From contig CAZIEB010000022.1 of assembly GCA_964538665.1 (NCBI GenBank), positions 1 to 12,320 of the forward strand: a DNA stretch of 12,320 nt, written 5' to 3'. Positions within the stretch are counted from its first letter, which is position 1; every line of letters begins with the position of its first letter. This stretch comes from JAPUDQ01 sp964538665 (GTDB lineage: Bacteria > Patescibacteriota > Saccharimonadia > Saccharimonadales > Saccharimonadaceae). Made by a program: the position numbers and the translations under genes. The notes beneath the pieces were generated by a model, which ran no database searches, was not told the DNA's origin, and saw only the letters and a program-made list of their open reading frames with translations. Positions 6,397 to 10,625 of this stretch are shown here, in pieces.

Positions 6397-6765
6397 CAGG
6401 TTTTTTGCGGTAGTTTTGGCCGCAGGCTTTTTTGCTGGAGCTTTTTTTGCAACTGGTTTGGCGGTCGTAGCTTTCTTGGCTGCAGGTTTTGCTGTTGGTT
6501 TCTTGGTGCCGCTTGCGAGCTTGACGCCGGCTTCTTTGGCCTGCTTGCTGTAGGTCGCTTTGCGACGAGCAGCGGTACGTGGGTCGAGCACATTCTTTTT
6601 TACTGCGGTGTCGATAGCGCTCTGCAGCTCAGACAGGGTAGACGCACTTGGCTTTGCCTGAAATGCCTTGAGGGTTGCTTTGACGTTTTTTTTGGTTGCG
6701 ACATTTCGCTCACGACGAACAACTGCTTGTCGAGCTCGCTTGATCGCTGATTTGATAATTGGCAT
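6394..6765 (-). CDS. rpsT: Small ribosomal subunit protein S20 (bS20) with a Lys/Ala/Pro tail
   Basis: Primary 16S rRNA-binding protein of the small subunit. Residues 1-86 match bS20: MPIIKSAIKRARQAVVRRERN at the start (Lys/Arg-rich rRNA-binding helix), IDTAVKKNVLDPRTAARRKA in the middle, and the helical hairpin typical of the family, whose usual length is about 87. The remaining 37 residues are an added low-complexity tail of TAKP/AAKK/PAKKPAAK units resembling a histone H1-like or nucleic-acid-binding extension. The tail seems to have been cut by a 1-nt loss in an A run. The start has GGAAGGA 5 nt upstream. Its own promoter and a structured leader of about 115 nt lie upstream, and a clear terminator follows. 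Confidence 0.95.
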   Translation of the reverse strand: MPIIKSAIKRARQAVVRRERNVATKKNVKATLKAFQAKPSASTLSELQSAIDTAVKKNVLDPRTAARRKATYSKQAKEAGVKLASGTKKPTAKPAAKKATTAKPVAKKAPAKKPAAKTTAKNL

Positions 6766-6768
6766 ATG

Positions 6769-6818
6769 GTTCCTTCCGGAACAGGCGCTAGACGTTTGAC
6801 GCTAGAAAATCGCTGTTC
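6769..6818 (-). promoter_or_regulatory. Structured rpsT leader with competing hairpins over the Shine-Dalgarno
   Basis: In the minus-strand RNA, structure A pairs GAACAG with CUGUUC (6818-6813 with 6784-6779). It extends through a CG pair and encloses an inner hairpin, CUAGCGU against ACGUCUAG with loop CAA and one bulge. Structure B pairs GUUCC with GGAAC (6782-6778 with 6773-6769) around the tetraloop GGAA, placing the whole SD (GGAAGGA, 6777-6771) in a hairpin. A and B share GUUC, so only one can form. This is the layout of a translational switch. E. coli S20 is known to repress its own translation; a similar role here is inference. Confidence 0.5.
6785..6805. repeat. Heptamer triplet in the rpsT leader
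   Basis: GCGCTAG, ACGTTTG, ACGCTAG in exact 7-nt register. ACGCTAG is the reverse complement of CTAGCGT in the mutM array. These units form the inner hairpin of the rpsT leader. Confidence 0.55.
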
Positions 6819-6832
6819 ACATTTGTTATTAA

Positions 6833-6867
6833 CATCGAGCATCGAGAAACGAGCATCGAGAATCTAA
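6833..6867. repeat. Heptanucleotide array, CATCGAG type (left arm of inverted pair)
   Basis: Units CATCGAG, CATCGAG, AAACGAG, CATCGAG, AATCTAA. Bases 6836-6865 match the reverse complement of 6985-7014 at 25 of 30 positions. The array lies within the rpsT 5' leader. Confidence 0.8.
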
Positions 6868-6886
6868 TATGATAATTCAACAATGT

Positions 6887-6915
6887 ACTATACCGTATCT
6901 GTTAGTATCTGTAAA
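6887..6915 (-). promoter_or_regulatory. Promoter of rpsT
   Basis: On the minus strand TTTACA (6915-6910) is followed by a 17-bp spacer and TATAGT (6892-6887). Both boxes are one base from consensus with ideal spacing. Start predicted near 6880, giving a leader of about 115 nt. Confidence 0.7.
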
Positions 6916-6921
6916 GATTGT

Positions 6922-6935
6922 CCGCCAGCCGGCGG
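6922..6935. repeat. GC-rich near-palindrome, copy 3
   Basis: CCGCCAGCCGGCGG, flanked by T and A so that TCCGCC and GGCGGA form a 6-bp stem. It lies almost exactly midway between the two inverted heptamer arrays. Copies 1 and 2 are at 381 and 426. Confidence 0.65.
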
Positions 6936-6985
6936 ATGGTGTATTGGTAAAAGAGTAATTGGTAAATTGGTTGTAGCTGCAGACA

Positions 6986-7013
6986 GATTCTTGATTCTTG
7001 ATGCTCGATGCTC
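6986..7013. repeat. Heptanucleotide array, GATTCTT/GATGCTC type (right arm of inverted pair)
   Basis: Units GATTCTT, GATTCTT, GATGCTC, GATGCTC. GATGCTC is the reverse complement of CATCGAG in rotated phase, so this is the inverted partner of 6833-6867. Confidence 0.8.
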
Positions 7014-7065
7014 GTAGGCCACTCCGGGTCTCCGGCATCTGCAATAAGGTTGTCTTAACCATATC

Positions 7066-7121
7066 TGTAAAATGACAATTGAAAAATTAATGTAAATAGT
7101 GAATTGGAAAATGAGAAATAG
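7066..7121. repeat. Degenerate AT-rich heptamer stretch
   Basis: Units such as TGTAAAA, TGACAAT, TGAAAAA, and after a phase shift TGTAAAT, AGTGAAT, TGGAAAA, TGAGAAA. The reverse complement resembles the CATTTT/CAATTC units of the mutM-holA spacer. Weaker than the other arrays. Confidence 0.4.
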
Positions 7122-7142
7122 CTTTTCTATCCTAAAATCTAT

Positions 7143-7172
7143 TTGACCTTTTCATTCCTCTTATGCTACAGT
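7143..7172 (+). promoter_or_regulatory. Promoter of the DHH-like gene
   Basis: TTGACC (7143-7148), 18-bp spacer, TACAGT (7167-7172) with an upstream TGC that makes an extended -10. The predicted start near 7179 lies downstream of the ATG at 7163, so translation must begin at the ATG at 7205 with a leader of about 26 nt. Confidence 0.7.
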
Positions 7173-7204
7173 GGTGGAAAGTACCTAAAATAAACAACAA
7201 AGAG

Positions 7205-9115
7205 ATGGAAAATTCAAATCCCAAATCCCAAATAATCGACGCGATTCGCAAGTCGACCAACATCCTCGTGACCGTGTCACACAATCCTTCGGTTGACGCG
7301 CTTGCCGCTGCATTAGGGTTTAGTCTTATGATCAATAAGATGGACAAGCACGCGACATCCGTGTTTTCTGGGGCAATTCCGCCTGCCATCTCATTTTTGG
7401 AGCCTGAAAAGACCTTTACGGGGACGGTGAGCAGCCTCCGCGACTTTATCATCGCTCTCGACAAAGAAAAAGCCGACCGTTTGCGCTACAAAGTTGAGGG
7501 TGACGTCGTCCGTATCTATATCACGCCGTACAAAACGACCATTACCCAGGATGATCTTGAGTTTAGCGAAGGTGATTTCAACGTAGACCTCGTCATTGCG
7601 CTTGGGGTCGACAAACAATCCGACCTCGATAGTGCAATCTCTGCCCACGGCCGCATACTGCACGACTCAGTAGTCGCGACCATCAATCTCGAGTCCCAAA
7701 AGAGCAGCCTTGGCACTATGAATTGGTGCGACGACAAGGCCAGCAGCCTCTGTGAAATGCTGATGAGCCTTAGCGAAGCACTCCAATCAAACATTCTCGA
7801 CCAGCAGATTGCCTCGGCATTGCTGACGGGTATCGTTGCAGCGACTGACCGATTTAGCAATAGTCACACCAGCCCTCGCGTCATGACCATGTCAGCACAG
7901 CTCATGGCCGCTGGCGCAAACCAACAGCTGATTGCCGAAGCTTTGAGCATGAGTCCAGACGCCGAGCGTCAAGATTTCCGTGTTGACCGTCAGTCCGAGG
8001 CAGATGCGGCTCGAGAAGAAGCACTCAAAATAGAGCGTTCTGCCGCCGAACAAGCTTCTCGTGATGAGGCAAAAGAGCCGTCAGACGACGAGCCCGAGCC
8101 GAAGCCGACAGAAGACGTGGCTCCTGAGCCTACACCTTCAGACAAATCACAACCCCCAGAGTCGAAACCCTCTCCAGAAGACGAACTTTCGGCACAACTA
8201 GAGAATACTCAGCAAAACACCGAGCCCAAAGATTCATTGTCGGTATTGCATGATGATATCAAAGCCGAGACCCCAACACCGCTCAACGAAGACTGGCGCG
8301 ATGGGGCAGGCAACGATGAGCCGCCTCAAGACACGAAACCGGAGCAGACGGATGCAAACGAGCAGCCACCACATGAGACACCAGCTATCCAGACCCACAA
8401 AGGTGGCCCAGTAGGTTACGTTGCACCAAACGAGCACCCAGGATCGCAGACAGTGCATGGTATCAATATCCCAACGGAGCCACCTCCCGTCGATATTTTT
8501 GACTACGAGATGACAAATCCTCCCGTAGTGCCGCAAGTTGCTCCGCCCGAGCCGTCCCAGCAACCTCAAGACCAGCCACAGCAAGCGCCGACACCGGCTG
8601 AGCCTCCTCAACCAGAGCAGCCATCACCGCTGGATGTTATCAATACCCAGGCACAAGATATCGAATCCTCCCGACAAGCTGTCGAACAAGCCCTCAATCA
8701 AGCACAGCCTGCGCCTATGCCAGAGCCACCCCAGCCAGCGGCTCCTCCTATCGCACCAGCGCCTCAAATCGTCCCTGGACCACCACCGCTGACACAGACG
8801 CCGCCGCCAGTTGCTCCATCGGTTGATTTTCCATTTATTCCGCCTCCACCTCCGCCGCCAATGCCTGATTTTTCGCAGTTTCCTCAGGTCCCGACGGCAC
8901 CCCCTGCAGGACAGCCACAAAGTAGCAATGTTCCGCCGGCTCATCGCGGCAGCGACAACACGCATCAGATCTCATCGAGTCATGTCAATCTCAACGTGCC
9001 GCCACAAGATCGTGCGCGAAAAACATTTGGCAATCCAAATTCTCCATACACGCCACCGCCAAGTGTGTCTCCTGCGCCGACTGCGCCTGGTCAATTCCGT
9101 ATTCCTGGCCAATAG
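7205..9115 (+). CDS. Degenerate DHH-family (NrnA-like) protein with long proline-rich tail
   Basis: 636 residues from ATG 7205. A longer frame opens at 7163, but that ATG lies inside the promoter. Residues 10-255 follow the DHH phosphoesterase plan: motif I VSHNPSVDALAAALGF (24-39), motif II DLVIALG (128-134), a DHH-loop equivalent at LHDS (152-155), and ALLTGIVAATDRFSN (205-219), like the LxTGIxxDTxxF element of NrnA/RecJ-type enzymes. Key metal ligands are altered: the first Asp of HxxPDxD is Ser29, and the DHH triad reads HDS. It may therefore be a nucleotide or RNA binder, not a nuclease. Residues 260-290 are a charged helix. The remaining 345 or so are Pro/Gln/Glu-rich and disordered, with seven prolines at 546-552. 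No membrane segment. Two ATCCCAA heptamers lie in codons 5-9. It ends 2 bp from the convergent PIG-L gene. Confidence 0.75.
   Translation: MENSNPKSQIIDAIRKSTNILVTVSHNPSVDALAAALGFSLMINKMDKHATSVFSGAIPPAISFLEPEKTFTGTVSSLRDFIIALDKEKADRLRYKVEGDVVRIYITPYKTTITQDDLEFSEGDFNVDLVIALGVDKQSDLDSAISAHGRILHDSVVATINLESQKSSLGTMNWCDDKASSLCEMLMSLSEALQSNILDQQIASALLTGIVAATDRFSNSHTSPRVMTMSAQLMAAGANQQLIAEALSMSPDAERQDFRVDRQSEADAAREEALKIERSAAEQASRDEAKEPSDDEPEPKPTEDVAPEPTPSDKSQPPESKPSPEDELSAQLENTQQNTEPKDSLSVLHDDIKAETPTPLNEDWRDGAGNDEPPQDTKPEQTDANEQPPHETPAIQTHKGGPVGYVAPNEHPGSQTVHGINIPTEPPPVDIFDYEMTNPPVVPQVAPPEPSQQPQDQPQQAPTPAEPPQPEQPSPLDVINTQAQDIESSRQAVEQALNQAQPAPMPEPPQPAAPPIAPAPQIVPGPPPLTQTPPPVAPSVDFPFIPPPPPPPMPDFSQFPQVPTAPPAGQPQSSNVPPAHRGSDNTHQISSSHVNLNVPPQDRARKTFGNPNSPYTPPPSVSPAPTAPGQFRIPGQ
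7211..7231. repeat. Heptamer units at the start of the DHH-like gene
   Basis: AATTCAA, ATCCCAA, ATCCCAA in register at codons 3-9, between the start codon and the conserved domain. Three units only, two of them identical. Confidence 0.5.
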
Positions 9116-9117
9116 AT

Positions 9118-9807
9118 TTAGTCGCGAATCACAAAATAATCATACTGTCGCCCCACGGCGGCAGTTTTGTAGTGGCGCTTGATATGGTTGTCGCCGTCAC
9201 TGCGCTGTGAGGTGTGTGTCCGGATAATCTCGATGCGTCGCTCGAGCAGGTCTGTCACGTCGACGTGCTCGCACTCGTCGGCGGCATAGCCTTTATCCAT
9301 AAATATCCACGAGACGTCAGGCTCGCTGAGGCGTTCCTCGGTGATGCAGAACAGCCGCACGCGTGTGAAGCGTGCATCGTATGGTTTCATCCGATAAAAC
9401 ACCCCGCACGTCGCTCTTGCTGCCACGATATGGTCGATATGTCCCGATATCCCACCGAGCTCAAAGCTCATGAATTCTACCTCAGTGACGTCATCATCGA
9501 GCTTGTCTCGCACCAGTTGCTCGAGCTGTTCGGTAATCTCTACGAGTGACGTATTGCTGAGTGTGCCGTCTTTGTATCCGAGATGCGTCATGCTCGTGGC
9601 ACCTATGAGCTCGCCTGCTTTTCGCCATTCTTTTAGCCGCACTTCGGCTAGATTTTCATGATTGTCAGGGTTCATACCGGCTTCACCTGCTGTCAGCGTC
9701 ACCAGATGAACTTCTGTGCCGCTCTCGGCTTCTTTCATCAGTGTCCCAGCAGGGCCAAACCCTTCATCATCAGGATGCGCAAATACTGCAAACAGGACTT
9801 TTTTCAT
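9118..9807 (-). CDS. PIG-L/LmbE-family zinc deacetylase
   Basis: A 229-residue enzyme of the family that removes N-acetyl groups from GlcNAc-type substrates (MshB, BshB, PIG-L and others). The signature is clear: AHPDDE at 10-15 with zinc ligands H11 and D14 and the general base D13, then SGHIDHI at 121-127 giving the third ligand H126. The fold opens with MKKVLFAVFAHPDDE, fixing the start at 9807; a GTG at 9822 would add five residues (MYAIC) ahead of this. No signal peptide, so cytoplasmic. The substrate cannot be told from the sequence; no thiol-biosynthesis or glycosyltransferase partner is adjacent. It is divergent from truB with a 23-bp gap and convergent with the DHH-like gene. Confidence 0.9.
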   Translation of the reverse strand: MKKVLFAVFAHPDDEGFGPAGTLMKEAESGTEVHLVTLTAGEAGMNPDNHENLAEVRLKEWRKAGELIGATSMTHLGYKDGTLSNTSLVEITEQLEQLVRDKLDDDVTEVEFMSFELGGISGHIDHIVAARATCGVFYRMKPYDARFTRVRLFCITEERLSEPDVSWIFMDKGYAADECEHVDVTDLLERRIEIIRTHTSQRSDGDNHIKRHYKTAAVGRQYDYFVIRD

Positions 9808-9830
9808 ACATATAGCGTACACTATGTAGG
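9808..9830. promoter_or_regulatory. 23-bp divergent promoter region, PIG-L gene and truB
   Basis: The whole gap between the two ATGs is 23 bp. Rightward, TACACT (9818-9823) ends 7 nt before the truB ATG. Leftward, TACGCT (9819-9814 on the minus strand) ends 6 nt before the PIG-L ATG. The two -10-like boxes overlap by two bases at TA in a partly symmetric ACATA/TATGT setting. Both would give leaderless mRNAs, and polymerase could not occupy both at once. No good -35 on either side. Confidence 0.4.
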
Positions 9831-10625
9831 ATGAAAAACATGCTTCTTATCGACAAACCTGCTGGATGGACGAGTTTTGATGTGGTCGCCAAGATCCGCG
9901 GGATGATTCGCGCACAGTACCTAGCGCAGGACATCAAGCCAACCAAGCGTCAGCTCAAAGTCGGTCATACAGGTACGCTTGACCCGTTTGCGACAGGGCT
10001 TGTCATCATATTGCTCGGTGACGCGTGCTCGCAATCCGATGAATTTCTCAAGCTCGACAAAGTCTACGAAGCGACTGTCCGTCTCGGCGAGACGAGTACG
10101 ACTGGCGATCCGGAGGGGGAGATTACGGAGACGCTCGATTCTCGATTCTCGATTCTTGATGAAGCACATGACACTGCATCAATCCCCGCTCAAGCATCAA
10201 GCATCAAGCATCAAGCATCTTCTCATGTTCCTACTGGGGAAACAGTTGAACGTACCCTCAAGCGCTTCCTTGGCACCATCACCCAAACTCCGCCAGCCCA
10301 CAGCGCCATCAAAATCAACGGCCAACGTGCCTACAAGCTCGCCAGAGCAGGCAAGCCCGTCGATATGCCCTCGCGCCAAGTGACGATACACTCACTCGAG
10401 CTGCTTGACTATAGCTATCCTGATCTCAAAATCCGCACCCACGTCAGCAGCGGTACCTATATTCGCTCGCTGGCACAAGATATTGGTCAGGCGCTTGGCA
10501 CCGGTGCGTACTGTACGCAACTACGACGTACGCGCGTCGGCCAGTATGAGCTCGACGACGCAGTCAGTATCAGCCAACTAGCCACGCAATTGCCACCCCT
10601 AGTACCGCCAACCCCACCACTATAA
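9831..10625 (+). CDS. truB: tRNA pseudouridine-55 synthase
   Basis: Converts U55 to pseudouridine in the T-loop of tRNA. At 264 residues it lacks the C-terminal PUA domain of E. coli TruB (314). Visible motifs: LLIDKPAGWTSFD (5-17), KVGHTGTLDPFATGLV (43-58) with the catalytic Asp at D51, YEATVRLG (79-86), QTPPAHSAIKINGQRAY (152-168) and VSSGTYIRSLAQDIG (205-219). Between GDPEGE and the TLKRFLG helix there are about 28 residues more than in E. coli TruB by recalled alignment (about residues 102-130), and that DNA consists largely of 7-nt repeats. The reading frame is kept and all catalytic motifs are intact. A second ATG at codon 4 is also possible. The last 18 or so codons (PPLVPPTPPL) overlap the convergent gene by 56 bp. 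Confidence 0.93.
   Translation: MKNMLLIDKPAGWTSFDVVAKIRGMIRAQYLAQDIKPTKRQLKVGHTGTLDPFATGLVIILLGDACSQSDEFLKLDKVYEATVRLGETSTTGDPEGEITETLDSRFSILDEAHDTASIPAQASSIKHQASSHVPTGETVERTLKRFLGTITQTPPAHSAIKINGQRAYKLARAGKPVDMPSRQVTIHSLELLDYSYPDLKIRTHVSSGTYIRSLAQDIGQALGTGAYCTQLRRTRVGQYELDDAVSISQLATQLPPLVPPTPPL
10134..10218. repeat. Inverted heptanucleotide arrays inside truB
   Basis: Left array: CTCGATT three times, then CTTGATG (10134-10161). Right array: CAAGCAT four times, perfect (10191-10218). CAAGCAT is the reverse complement of CTTGATG in rotated phase, so the two arrays are inverted relative to each other. GCATCAA, the same word, occurs between them at 10175-10181. The units match those flanking the rpsT promoter. 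Confidence 0.85.

Larger units (their letters stand above)
6766..7204. other. 439-bp divergent regulatory spacer, repeat-dense, no gene
   Basis: Between rpsT (leftward) and the DHH-like gene (rightward). It holds the rpsT leader, a left heptamer array (6833-6867), the rpsT promoter (6887-6915), a GC-rich near-palindrome (6922-6935), a right heptamer array in inverse orientation (6986-7013), a degenerate AT-rich heptamer stretch (7066-7121) and the rightward promoter (7143-7172). Small frames here consist of repeats. Confidence 0.7.

Noticed and set aside
6376..6750. Cys/Phe-rich 124-codon rightward frame opposite rpsT
   Set aside because: It is the antisense shadow of the Lys/Ala-rich S20 coding sequence. 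No ribosome binding site, and S20 is unambiguous.
6836..7014. Insertion sequence
   Set aside because: No transposase frame and no target-site duplication. Kept only as a MITE-like possibility.
8822..8870. ActA-like FPPPP host-actin motif in the proline tail (FPFIPPPPPPP)
   Set aside because: The exact FPPPP core is absent, the protein has no export signal, and the expected hosts of such bacteria have no EVH1 proteins.
9820..9822. GTG start giving five extra residues for the PIG-L protein
   Set aside because: Family members begin just before VLFAVFAHPDDE, the ATG at 9807 fits this, and the extra codons overlap the putative -10 box.
10570..10572. UGA as glycine (code 25 of Gracilibacteria/Absconditabacteria)
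   Set aside because: TGA acts as the stop of the tail-anchored protein right after its membrane helix, and no conserved glycine in the recognised genes is written as TGA.
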